Assembly: GCA_016297265.1 (NCBI GenBank) | Contig: JAEDHB010000003.1 | Location: 1-64,000 of the forward strand | Direction: 5' to 3' | DNA length: 64,000 nucleotides | Source: Butyrivibrio sp. | Lineage (GTDB): Bacteria > Bacillota > Clostridia > Lachnospirales > Lachnospiraceae | Part shown: piece by piece, positions 40,825 to 48,222 of the stretch | Layout: each line of letters begins with the position of its first letter | Numbering within the stretch: the first letter of the stretch is position 1 | Translations under genes and position numbers: made by a program | Notes under the pieces: model-generated | What the model saw: the letters and a program-made list of their open reading frames with translations, nothing else | Databases searched by the model: none | Told to the model about the DNA's origin: nothing

Positions 40825-40946
40825 GTAATAGGAAATTCCTCGAATTTCCTATTACACAAAAAAACGCTCCGCGGGATCGCACTGCGGCGGAGTGGAAAAA
40901 TGTCGCAAAGGCGACCCGCCGCAGGCGGAGTATCTCGCATGCGAGA
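40825..40946. repeat. Cluster of consecutive hairpins (REP- or MITE-like)
   Basis: Five inverted repeats follow one another: GTAATAGGAAATT/AATTTCCTATTAC (40825-40855), CTCCGC/GCGGAG (40867-40892), GTCGC/GCGAC (40902-40915), CCGCC/GGCGG (40916-40928) and the perfect palindrome TCTCGCATGCGAGA (40933-40946). The segment is markedly more GC-rich than its surroundings and carries no credible gene. A short repeated element or structured RNA are both possible. Confidence 0.45.
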
Positions 40947-40981
40947 TTCTTTGTTCTATATGAAGAATGCAATATGGCAAA

Positions 40982-41010
40982 AATCCCGGCACCGCTCAGG
41001 TGCCGGGATT
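40982..41010 (-). terminator. Intrinsic terminator after the cellobiose phosphorylase gene
   Basis: AATCCCGGCACC (40982-40993) pairs perfectly with GGTGCCGGGATT (40999-41010). On the minus strand a TTTTT run follows, 20 bases after the gene's stop codon. Confidence 0.9.
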
Positions 41011-41029
41011 AATTCATTATGTATTAAGA

Positions 41030-43513
41030 TTAGCCCATTACAACTTCTACATTGTATTCTGTCTTTCCTTCTACAAAAGGAACAACACATCCTTCGATGG
41101 ATACGCCGTCAACAACAAGTGACTTAACACCTTTGCAGATGTGGTCAGGATTCTTAACGGTGATATTGTAGGTTGCACCACGGAATTTACGGGAAGCAGT
41201 AAATCCGTCCCATGCACTTGGGATTGAAGGATTAATCTGAAGTCCGTCGTAATCCGGTTTAATACCGATGATGTACTGTGAAATAGCTACCATATTCCAA
41301 GCAGCTGTTCCTGTAAGCCATGAGTTCTTACCCTGTCCAAAATGGTTTCCGGTCATTCCGATATCAGAACCTGCGTCTTTACCGCCGATCATCTGGCCGT
41401 ATACATAAGGCTCTGTCTTGTGAATATCAGATGTCTCTTCTGTGAAAGCAGGAGCAATCTTTGAATAGTATTCAAATGCTTTATCGCCGCGTCCTGCATA
41501 AGCTTCAGCACAGATAATCCATGCATTGTTATGTGTGAAGATACCGGCATTCTCTTTGTATCCGCCAGGATATGTTGAGATTTCACCATACTGAACATAG
41601 TATTTTGAGAAGGCAGGATTGTTGAGTACAAGACCGAATTCTGTATTAAGGTATTTGTCTATAGAATCAAGAGTCTTGATATCAGCTCCTACATCTTTAC
41701 CGATTTCAGACATTACTGCGAAGCCCTGTGGTTCGATGAAAATCTTACCTTCTTCGCATTCTTTTGAGCCCATCTTTTCGCCGTTAGCATCGTATGCTCT
41801 TAAGAACCAATCGCCGTCGAAAGCAGATTCCATAACATTCTTCTTCATCTTATCGATTTCAGCCTGAGCTTTGGCAGCTTCTTCGGTTTTGCCTAAGTGC
41901 TCAAGAATTCCTACGAAGTTAGGTCCTACATATGTGAAAAGTGTAGCAACCATAACTGATTCAGCAATCTTAGAGTAACCGCCTTCAGCAGCAAACTTAG
42001 GATTGGTGTATGTCTGGAAGCTCTCGCCCGGAGTATCAGAGAAACATGAAAGGTTGATACAGTCGTTCCAGTCAGCTCTCATTGCAAGTGGGAGACCATG
42101 TGGTCCAAGGTTATTAACTATATGATAGAATGAAGCCATTAAGTGATCAAGCATTGGTTTGGCTTTTGATTCGTCATTATCATATGGAACTAATTCATCA
42201 AGAATTGCCCAGTCGCCTGTCTCTTTAATATAAGAAGAAACAGAAAGAATCATCCATAATGGATCGTCTGAGAAATCTCCACCGATGTCAGAGTTACCTT
42301 TTTTGGTGAGTGGCTGATACTGATGATAGCATCCACCGTCCTCAAGCTGTGTAGCTGCAAGATCGATAAGTCTTTCTCTTGCACGGTCCGGAATCTGATG
42401 TACGAATCCTAAGATATCCTGGTTGGAATCTCTGAATCCCATACCACGGCCGATGCCTGATTCAAAATATGAAGCAGAACGAGAGAGGTTAAATGTAACC
42501 ATACACTGATACTGATTCCATATATTAACCATTCTGTTAACCTTGTCATCAGGTGTGTCAACACTAAAAATTCCAAGGAGCTTGTCCCAGTTAGCTTTAA
42601 GTTCTGCCATTCCTGCAGCAACCTTCTCAGGCGTGTTGAATTTCTCAATCATTTCAAGAGCTTTTACTTTGTTGATTGTCTTTCCGTCTGCTTCGAATTT
42701 CTGGTCAACAGGCATTTCAACATAACCAAGAATGAATACAAGAGTTTTTGTCTCGCCGGCAGCAAGAGTAATCTCTTTGTAATGCGAAGCAATTGGAGAC
42801 CATCCGTCTGCAAAAGAATTGCCCGGTTTGCCTTCAACTACTGCCTGAGGAGCATCAAATCCATTGTAAAGACCGATAAATGCATCACGGTCTGTATCAT
42901 ATCCGTCAATTGTATCATTAACAGAATAGAAGGCGAAATGATCACGTCTGTCTCTGTATTCAGTTTTGTGATAAATTGTTGAGTCTTTAACTTCAACACG
43001 TCCTGTTGAGAAGTTTCTCTGGAAGTTAGTGCAGTCATCCTGCGCATCCCACAGACACCATTCAGCGAATGAGAATAATTTGAAAGTCTTGCTTGAAGAA
43101 CCTTCATTAGTTAATACAACCTGCTGAACCTCTCCGTTGTAATCCTGAGGTACAAAGAAAGTTACTTCGGCCTTTAAATCGTTCTTCTTACCGGTGATTA
43201 CAGTGTATCCCATACCGTGACGACATTCATAGCTGTCAAGCTCTGTCTTAACAGGGGACCATCCCGGATTCCATATTGTTCCGTTATCATTAATATAGAA
43301 ATAGCGTCCGCCCATATCGATTGGCACGTTATTGTAACGATAACGGGTAATTCTGCGGAGACGCGCATCTTTGTAGAAGCTGTATCCACCTGCAGTGTTA
43401 GAAATTAATGAAAAGAATCCTTGTGTTCCCAGATAGTTAATCCATGGATAAGGAGTTCTTGGGGTGGTAATGACATATTCCTTGCGGGAATCGTCAAAGT
43501 AACCGAATTTCAT
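41030..43513 (-). CDS. Cellobiose phosphorylase (GH94)
   Basis: This cytoplasmic enzyme splits cellobiose with phosphate into glucose-1-phosphate and glucose, saving one ATP. The 827-aa product has the GH94 layout: N-terminal beta-sandwich (about 1-280), linker helices, (alpha/alpha)6 barrel and C-terminal strands. Motif MGFRDSNQDILGF (about residues 357-369) carries the general-acid aspartate; MRADWNDCIN and GMTGNHFGQGKNSW line the active site. Length fits cellobiose phosphorylase better than the much longer cyclic-glucan or cellodextrin types, though the latter is possible. GGAGGAATATTTT precedes the ATG. It is divergent from yesL. Confidence 0.93.
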   Translation of the reverse strand: MKFGYFDDSRKEYVITTPRTPYPWINYLGTQGFFSLISNTAGGYSFYKDARLRRITRYRYNNVPIDMGGRYFYINDNGTIWNPGWSPVKTELDSYECRHGMGYTVITGKKNDLKAEVTFFVPQDYNGEVQQVVLTNEGSSSKTFKLFSFAEWCLWDAQDDCTNFQRNFSTGRVEVKDSTIYHKTEYRDRRDHFAFYSVNDTIDGYDTDRDAFIGLYNGFDAPQAVVEGKPGNSFADGWSPIASHYKEITLAAGETKTLVFILGYVEMPVDQKFEADGKTINKVKALEMIEKFNTPEKVAAGMAELKANWDKLLGIFSVDTPDDKVNRMVNIWNQYQCMVTFNLSRSASYFESGIGRGMGFRDSNQDILGFVHQIPDRARERLIDLAATQLEDGGCYHQYQPLTKKGNSDIGGDFSDDPLWMILSVSSYIKETGDWAILDELVPYDNDESKAKPMLDHLMASFYHIVNNLGPHGLPLAMRADWNDCINLSCFSDTPGESFQTYTNPKFAAEGGYSKIAESVMVATLFTYVGPNFVGILEHLGKTEEAAKAQAEIDKMKKNVMESAFDGDWFLRAYDANGEKMGSKECEEGKIFIEPQGFAVMSEIGKDVGADIKTLDSIDKYLNTEFGLVLNNPAFSKYYVQYGEISTYPGGYKENAGIFTHNNAWIICAEAYAGRGDKAFEYYSKIAPAFTEETSDIHKTEPYVYGQMIGGKDAGSDIGMTGNHFGQGKNSWLTGTAAWNMVAISQYIIGIKPDYDGLQINPSIPSAWDGFTASRKFRGATYNITVKNPDHICKGVKSLVVDGVSIEGCVVPFVEGKTEYNVEVVMG

Positions 43514-43596
43514 AAAATATTCCTCCTAATATTTATTATTTTCGCATTTATTTTTTTATCCAAAAATAAAACGATAAATACGTGTATGACTTGCTA

Positions 43597-43626
43597 ATTA
43601 TACCATAAATGAACCGCAAAATACAA
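43597..43626 (-). promoter_or_regulatory. Promoter of the cellobiose phosphorylase gene
   Basis: On the minus strand TTGTAT (43626-43621) and TATAAT (43602-43597) are spaced by 18 bases, about 84 bases upstream of the start codon. Confidence 0.65.
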
Positions 43627-43681
43627 GATATTTGGTTAATTTGTATAATGAAATGTTAAAAAAATGTGATGATGGTTGATT

Positions 43682-43691
43682 TTTGTACAAA
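43682..43691. promoter_or_regulatory. TTGTACAA motif, copy 1 (palindromic)
   Basis: TTTGTACAAA is a perfect 10-base palindrome just upstream of a TATAAT-like hexamer before yesL. Related copies occur at 44425, 44467 and 44600. Confidence 0.4.
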
Positions 43692-43740
43692 GATATAATA
43701 ATATGTATTACGAATATTGTGATAAGGCAGGGAAAAGGAA

Positions 43741-44388
43741 ATGGCCAACAAAGTATTTGACGCGGATAACAGCTTTAACAGGACACTTTATAAGATAGGA
43801 AGTATGATTCTTCTTAATATATATTTTATCATAGGATGCATACCTGTCGTGACTGTGGGAACGTCAATTACCGCATCAATTTCAGTGCTTTTTAAGTTTA
43901 AAGAGAATCCGGATATGAAAATTACATCCACTTTCTTTAAAGCGTATAAGAGTAATCTGATAGATACCGTATTAATATGGATAATTCTGGCAGGAATAAG
44001 CTCTGCTTCCTTTATGATGGTGATGGCAATAGTAACAGGTGTTGCCGGACTTACCGGGGCTCTCGGAATTGCAGTTATGGTAATATTTGGTATTATATTC
44101 CTCATATGTCTTATGATATTTACATTTGTGTTTGTGCTTATTGCCAGATACGAGAATTTTATACTTATGCAGATTAAGAATGCCCTTAAGGTTGCGGTCG
44201 CTCATCTTTTTTGGTGTCTTCTTATTTGGATTGTGTGGGGTATTGCAGTTGTTCCGTTTACATTCTGGCCACAGCTGTTTATATATATGGGATGGGTATG
44301 GCTTGCATTTGGCTTTGCACTTGTTATGAATATTTCCATGAACATATATATCAGAATCCTGAGAAAATTCGAGAATCACGAAGATTAG
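43741..44388 (+). CDS. YesL-family membrane protein (DUF624)
   Basis: The 215-aa product has about five membrane helices. It starts with the family pattern NSFNRTLYKIGSMILLNIYFI in two adjoining parts, followed by GCIPVVTVGTSITAS. YesL/DUF624 proteins are commonly encoded beside carbohydrate ABC transporters and sugar-responsive two-component systems. Their precise role is unknown; transporter assistance is the usual suggestion. Here it stands between cellobiose phosphorylase and a sugar ABC operon, flanked by TTGTACA motifs on both sides. Its own terminator at 44527 separates it from the ABC genes. Confidence 0.85.
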   Translation: MANKVFDADNSFNRTLYKIGSMILLNIYFIIGCIPVVTVGTSITASISVLFKFKENPDMKITSTFFKAYKSNLIDTVLIWIILAGISSASFMMVMAIVTGVAGLTGALGIAVMVIFGIIFLICLMIFTFVFVLIARYENFILMQIKNALKVAVAHLFWCLLIWIVWGIAVVPFTFWPQLFIYMGWVWLAFGFALVMNISMNIYIRILRKFENHED

Positions 44389-44424
44389 AAAAGTAGTACT
44401 TTTTTACCACAAAATAAGTGCAAC

Positions 44425-44609
44425 TTGTACAAAAGAGATACAGAAAATAAGTGAAAAAAGTATTTTTTTGTACATTTCTTCTATATTAGATAAAAAAAAT
44501 ATAAAAAAGCAGAATTTTGTCGAAGACCCGGAAATGCCCGTAATTCAAGGCTTTTCGGGGTTTTTGCTTTTTGGAAATAAAGTATTTATAAAATAGGGGT
44601 TGTACAAAA
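44425..44609. promoter_or_regulatory. TTGTACA-type motifs, copies 2-4
   Basis: TTGTACAAAA (44425-44434), TTTGTACATT (44467-44476) and TTGTACAAAA (44600-44609) lie in the 357-base space between yesL and the sugar-binding protein gene. The last is 24 bases upstream of the -35 element. Together with copy 1 they suggest a shared DNA-binding regulator. Confidence 0.4.
44527..44565 (+). terminator. Intrinsic terminator after yesL
   Basis: CCCGGAAATGCC (44527-44538) and GGCTTTTCGGGG (44549-44560) pair at 10 of 12 positions, followed by TTTTT. Confidence 0.7.
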
Positions 44610-44633
44610 TTACCTAAAAACGTAAAAAAGTAG

Positions 44634-44662
44634 TTGCATTTATAGACAAACTGATGTATTAT
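44634..44662 (+). promoter_or_regulatory. Promoter of the sugar ABC operon
   Basis: TTGCAT (44634-44639) and TATTAT (44657-44662) have a 17-base spacer, with a likely start near 44669. Confidence 0.7.
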
Positions 44663-44670
44663 TAGTTTAC

Positions 44671-44731
44671 GAAATCGTTTTTTCGCGATTTCAAAAAAAG
44701 AGGAAAGGATTTGTCATCACAAAGTGATGAC
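44671..44731 (+). promoter_or_regulatory. Operator-like inverted repeat and 5' UTR hairpin
   Basis: GAAATCG (44671-44677) and CGATTTC (44686-44692) form an inverted repeat at the expected transcription start, a typical repressor position. GTCATCAC (44713-44720) and GTGATGAC (44724-44731) form a tight hairpin ending seven bases before GGAGG and may stabilise the mRNA. Confidence 0.5.
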
Positions 44732-44745
44732 GGAACGGAGGAGCA

Positions 44746-46143
44746 ATGAGAAAATTAAAAAAATTTGCTGCACTTTCATTAGTTGGAATGTTAGCAGCAA
44801 GCGCTTTCGTTGGATGCGGAAAGAAAACAACAAATAATTCCGGATCAAGCGAGGGAAGCGGAGATGTAGCTGGACTTACTGATGGTGGTAAAGTTCTTAA
44901 CATTTATGTATGGAATGATGAGTTCATCAACAGAATGGTAGACCATTATCCAGGATATGTTAAGGTTGATGACCTTCATGGTAAAATCGGCGATGTTGAT
45001 GTAGTTTTCACACAGGTAGCTAACCAGGATAACGCTTATCAGGATAACCTTGATAACACATTCAATGCTAATGGTGAGAACCAGAAGAATGCTAAATCTG
45101 CTGATGAGAAAGTTGACATCTTCCTTGCAGAAATCGACTACATCACAAAATATGTTAACTCACCATGGTCTGCACCAATTTCTGAGTACGGTGTTACAGA
45201 TGCTGATCTTGCAAAACAGTATGAGTACACAAAGCAGGCAGCAACTGACAGCAACGGCGTTCTCAAAGGTGTTTCATGGCAGGCATGTTCAGCAGCTATG
45301 ATCTACAGATCAGATATTGCTGAAAAAGTATTTGGTTCAAGCGAGCCAGATAAAGTACAGGAGCAGGTTAAAGATTGGGATACATTCGCTAAAGCAGCTG
45401 ATACTCTTAAAGCAGCTGGATATCAGGCAATGGCATCTGCAAACGACAGCTTCCGTGTATTTTCTAACAACGTAACAACAAAATGGGTTGACGATGAAGG
45501 AGTTCTTAACATTGATGCTAACATTGAAAAATGGGCTAAATTGTCAAAAGAAATGGTAGACAAGGGACAGTGTAAGACATTCGACCTCTGGTCAAATGAG
45601 TGGAATGATGGTATGAAGACATCAAGCAACGTATTCGCTTACTTTGGACCAGCTTGGTTAATCAACTTCTGTATGCATGCTTCAGAAGATGGATATGCAG
45701 CAAAAGACGGACTTTGGAAGATCACAGAAGGACCACAGTCATTCTTCTGGGGTGGTACATGGATCCTTGGAGCAGCAGGTGGAGATAACAAGACACTTGT
45801 TAAAGACATCATTCTTAAGATGACAACAGATGATGCAGTAATGGAAGGAATCACAAGAAAAGATTCTGACTTCGTAAACAACACAGCAGTTAACGACAAA
45901 CTTGCTGCAGATGCAAATTACAAGAATGCTATTCTTGGTGGACAGAACCCAACACAGCTTTTCGTTAACGGACTTACAAAGATCGACTTAAGCAACATCA
46001 CAGCTTACGATCAGGGATGTAACGAGAAATTCCAGGCAGCTATGAAAGACTGGTTCGATGGTAACTATAAGTCATACGAGGAAGCTCTTGCTGACTTCCA
46101 CAAGAAGATTGGTGATAAGTATTCTGACATCACAATCAAATAA
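44746..46143 (+). CDS. Extracellular sugar-binding lipoprotein (ABC transporter, CUT1-type)
   Basis: The 465-aa product has a lipoprotein signal peptide (KKFAALSLVGMLAASAFVGC, lipobox AFVGC with Cys about 23), a short Ser/Gly linker and a periplasmic-binding-protein fold from about 45 on. It would sit on the outer face of the membrane and capture a sugar or oligosaccharide. The region KVLNIYVWNDEF and the tryptophan-rich ligand area QSFFWGGTWILGAAGG fit family 1 binding proteins. Codon use is strongly biased, suggesting high expression. Linkage to cellobiose phosphorylase makes a beta-glucoside plausible, not proven. GGAGGAGCA precedes the start. Confidence 0.9.
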   Translation: MRKLKKFAALSLVGMLAASAFVGCGKKTTNNSGSSEGSGDVAGLTDGGKVLNIYVWNDEFINRMVDHYPGYVKVDDLHGKIGDVDVVFTQVANQDNAYQDNLDNTFNANGENQKNAKSADEKVDIFLAEIDYITKYVNSPWSAPISEYGVTDADLAKQYEYTKQAATDSNGVLKGVSWQACSAAMIYRSDIAEKVFGSSEPDKVQEQVKDWDTFAKAADTLKAAGYQAMASANDSFRVFSNNVTTKWVDDEGVLNIDANIEKWAKLSKEMVDKGQCKTFDLWSNEWNDGMKTSSNVFAYFGPAWLINFCMHASEDGYAAKDGLWKITEGPQSFFWGGTWILGAAGGDNKTLVKDIILKMTTDDAVMEGITRKDSDFVNNTAVNDKLAADANYKNAILGGQNPTQLFVNGLTKIDLSNITAYDQGCNEKFQAAMKDWFDGNYKSYEEALADFHKKIGDKYSDITIK

Positions 46144-46180
46144 TAACTATTAGTTATATATGATTATTTAGTGAGTTGAC

Positions 46181-46213
46181 GTGCCTGCTCTTATGGGCAG
46201 GCGCGTTTTTTCT
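46181..46213 (+). terminator. Attenuating hairpin between binding protein and permease genes
   Basis: GCCTGC (46183-46188) pairs with GCAGGC (46197-46202), extended by flanking bases and followed by GTTTTTT. It would lower permease transcripts relative to the binding protein. Confidence 0.7.
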
Positions 46214-46250
46214 GTATTATTAACATTACTATTGTATCGGGAGTGAGGAT

Positions 46251-47207
46251 ATGGCACAAAAAAATACAAGTGCGATTCCTAAGGCTACAAAACATGCAAA
46301 CGCTAGAGTTGTAAGATACAACAAATGGGGATACATATTTTTGATTCCATTTTTTGCAACATTTCTTGTGTTTACCTTGTATCCATTAGTTAGCACAGTT
46401 TATTACAGTTTTACAGATTATAAGAAGACTATTTTCGGAACTATGAATGATCCTAAAGTAGTTGGCTTGGAAAACTACAAATATATTTTCCAAGATGGCA
46501 GAATTTGGAAATACGCTGGCAATACAATGATCATGTGGGTCATGGGCTTTATCCCACAGATTCTTGTATCATTACTTTTAGCACAGTGGTTCTCAGATAC
46601 GAGATTAGGACTTAAAGGAAGTACATTCTTTAAGACAGTTATTTATATGCCAAACCTTATCATGGCAGCAGCTTTTGCAATGCTCTTCTTCGCATTGTTC
46701 TCAACAAAAGGACCTATTAATGCCATGCTTATGAAATTTGGTTGGATTGAGAAAGAAATCGAGTTCCTTCAGTATAAATGGGCAACTCGTTCATTGGTAG
46801 CGGCGATGAACTTCTTAATGTGGTTTGGTAATACAACCATATTACTTATGGCCGGAATCATGGGTATCGATGGTTCCCTTTATGAAGCAGCGGAAGTTGA
46901 CGGCGCAAACTCATGGCAGAGATTTACCAAAATTACTCTTCCTTTGTTAAAGCCAATTCTTGTATACGTTATGATTACTTCCCTTATCGGTGGTATTCAG
47001 ATGTTCGACGTACCTAAGATTTTGACAAAGGATGGACATCCGGCAGATTCAGCAACTACACTTATTATGTGGCTCAACAACTTCGTAGAATCTAAACACT
47101 ACGGACGTGGTGGTGCGTTATCAGTTGTATTGTTTGTATTTACAGGTGTCTTGAGTTTGGTAGTATACTTTGTTATGTATAGAAAGAAAGGAAAGGGAGC
47201 AAGCTAA
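46251..47207 (+). CDS. Sugar ABC transporter permease (MalF-like)
   Basis: The 318-aa product has six membrane helices and the cytoplasmic EAA loop EAAEVDGANSWQRFTKITLPLLKP (in two parts), which contacts the ATPase. It belongs to the CUT1 carbohydrate uptake family. It follows the binding-protein gene after an attenuator and is followed by the second permease two bases later. No ATP-binding subunit is encoded nearby, so a shared MsiK/UgpC-type ATPase elsewhere probably energises it, as in many Firmicutes. Confidence 0.93.
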   Translation: MAQKNTSAIPKATKHANARVVRYNKWGYIFLIPFFATFLVFTLYPLVSTVYYSFTDYKKTIFGTMNDPKVVGLENYKYIFQDGRIWKYAGNTMIMWVMGFIPQILVSLLLAQWFSDTRLGLKGSTFFKTVIYMPNLIMAAAFAMLFFALFSTKGPINAMLMKFGWIEKEIEFLQYKWATRSLVAAMNFLMWFGNTTILLMAGIMGIDGSLYEAAEVDGANSWQRFTKITLPLLKPILVYVMITSLIGGIQMFDVPKILTKDGHPADSATTLIMWLNNFVESKHYGRGGALSVVLFVFTGVLSLVVYFVMYRKKGKGAS

Positions 47208-47208
47208 T

Positions 47209-48075
47209 ATGAGTTCACAAGATCATGAAATTAAAAAGAGTGCATCAGTGAAAGCCAGAAGAATAATTGCATATGTTGTTCTTACATTATTATCTATCCT
47301 TTGCCTCTTTTGGTTCTATTTATTAATTGTATATGCAACACACAGTCATGGAGAAGTTACAGGAGATTTCTTAGCACTTCCTGGTAAATATTTAGGAGAT
47401 AACTGGAAAGCAATTAACGGTGGCTCTGAAGATATTCTTAGAGGTCTTCGTAACAGTTTCATTGTATCAGGAGCAAACGCACTTGTCTGCGTATACTTCT
47501 CAACAATGACAGCATATGCTATCCATGTATATGATTTCAAAGGCAAGAAGTTTGCTTTTACATTCATCCTTATGATTATGATGATTCCTACACAGGTTAC
47601 AATCCTTGGTTTCTTAGGACTCATCGGCAAGATGGGATTAACAGAGAACTTCTTACCACTTATTCTTCCGGCAATTGCTTCACCGGTAACATTCTACTAC
47701 CTGAAGCAGTACATGGAGAGTGCACTTCCTCTTGCGCTTATTGAAGCAGCAAGAATTGATGGTTCAGGCGAGCTTAGAACATTTAATACCATTGCATTAC
47801 CACTTATGAAACCGGCTATTGCTGTTCAGGCAATATTCTCATTTGTTGGAGCATGGAATAACTACTTCGTTCCAAGTCACGTACTCATCAAGAAGGACCA
47901 GTTGAAGACAATTCCTATTTTGATTGCTCAGCTTCGTTCTAAAGACTTTAAATCGTTCAATATGGCATCAATTTACTTGTTTATTGCATTGTCAATTTTC
48001 CCAGTAATTATTGTATACCTTGCATTGTCTAAGAACATTGTAGGTGGTACTGCTTTGGGTGCGGTTAAAGGTTAA
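47209..48075 (+). CDS. Sugar ABC transporter permease (MalG-like)
   Basis: The 288-aa product has six membrane helices and the EAA motif EAARIDGSGELRTFNTIALPLMKP (in two parts). It has FSFVGAWNNYFVP, a typical MalG-type segment, near the sixth helix. It pairs with the MalF-like permease just upstream. Start 47209 follows GGGAGCAAGCTAAT; a 13-residue longer frame overlaps the preceding gene and lacks a ribosome site. A strong terminator closes the operon. Confidence 0.93.
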   Translation: MSSQDHEIKKSASVKARRIIAYVVLTLLSILCLFWFYLLIVYATHSHGEVTGDFLALPGKYLGDNWKAINGGSEDILRGLRNSFIVSGANALVCVYFSTMTAYAIHVYDFKGKKFAFTFILMIMMIPTQVTILGFLGLIGKMGLTENFLPLILPAIASPVTFYYLKQYMESALPLALIEAARIDGSGELRTFNTIALPLMKPAIAVQAIFSFVGAWNNYFVPSHVLIKKDQLKTIPILIAQLRSKDFKSFNMASIYLFIALSIFPVIIVYLALSKNIVGGTALGAVKG

Positions 48076-48091
48076 TATTATTGTTTTATCA

Positions 48092-48123
48092 GCGCAACTG
48101 CGAATACGCAGTTGCGCTTTTTT
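48092..48123 (+). terminator. Intrinsic terminator of the sugar ABC operon
   Basis: GCGCAACTGCG (48092-48102) pairs perfectly with CGCAGTTGCGC (48107-48117), loop AATA, followed by TTTTTT. Confidence 0.92.
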
Positions 48124-48160
48124 GTTTGAATTGCAAAAAATCAAGAAGACCAAATTATCA

Positions 48161-48190
48161 TTGTAAATTATGATTGAATTGTGGTAAAAT
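48161..48190 (+). promoter_or_regulatory. Probable promoter of gdpP-rplI-dnaB
   Basis: TTGTAA (48161-48166) and TAAAAT (48185-48190) have an 18-base spacer, 32 bases before the gdpP start codon. Confidence 0.5.
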
Positions 48191-48222
48191 AATCATAACC
48201 ATCGACATTTGAGGTGATAATT

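Noticed and set aside
40900..41127. 75-aa plus-strand ORF downstream of rpsR
   Set aside because: Its start lies in the hairpin cluster and it runs through the terminator and the end of the cellobiose phosphorylase gene; its composition is not protein-like.
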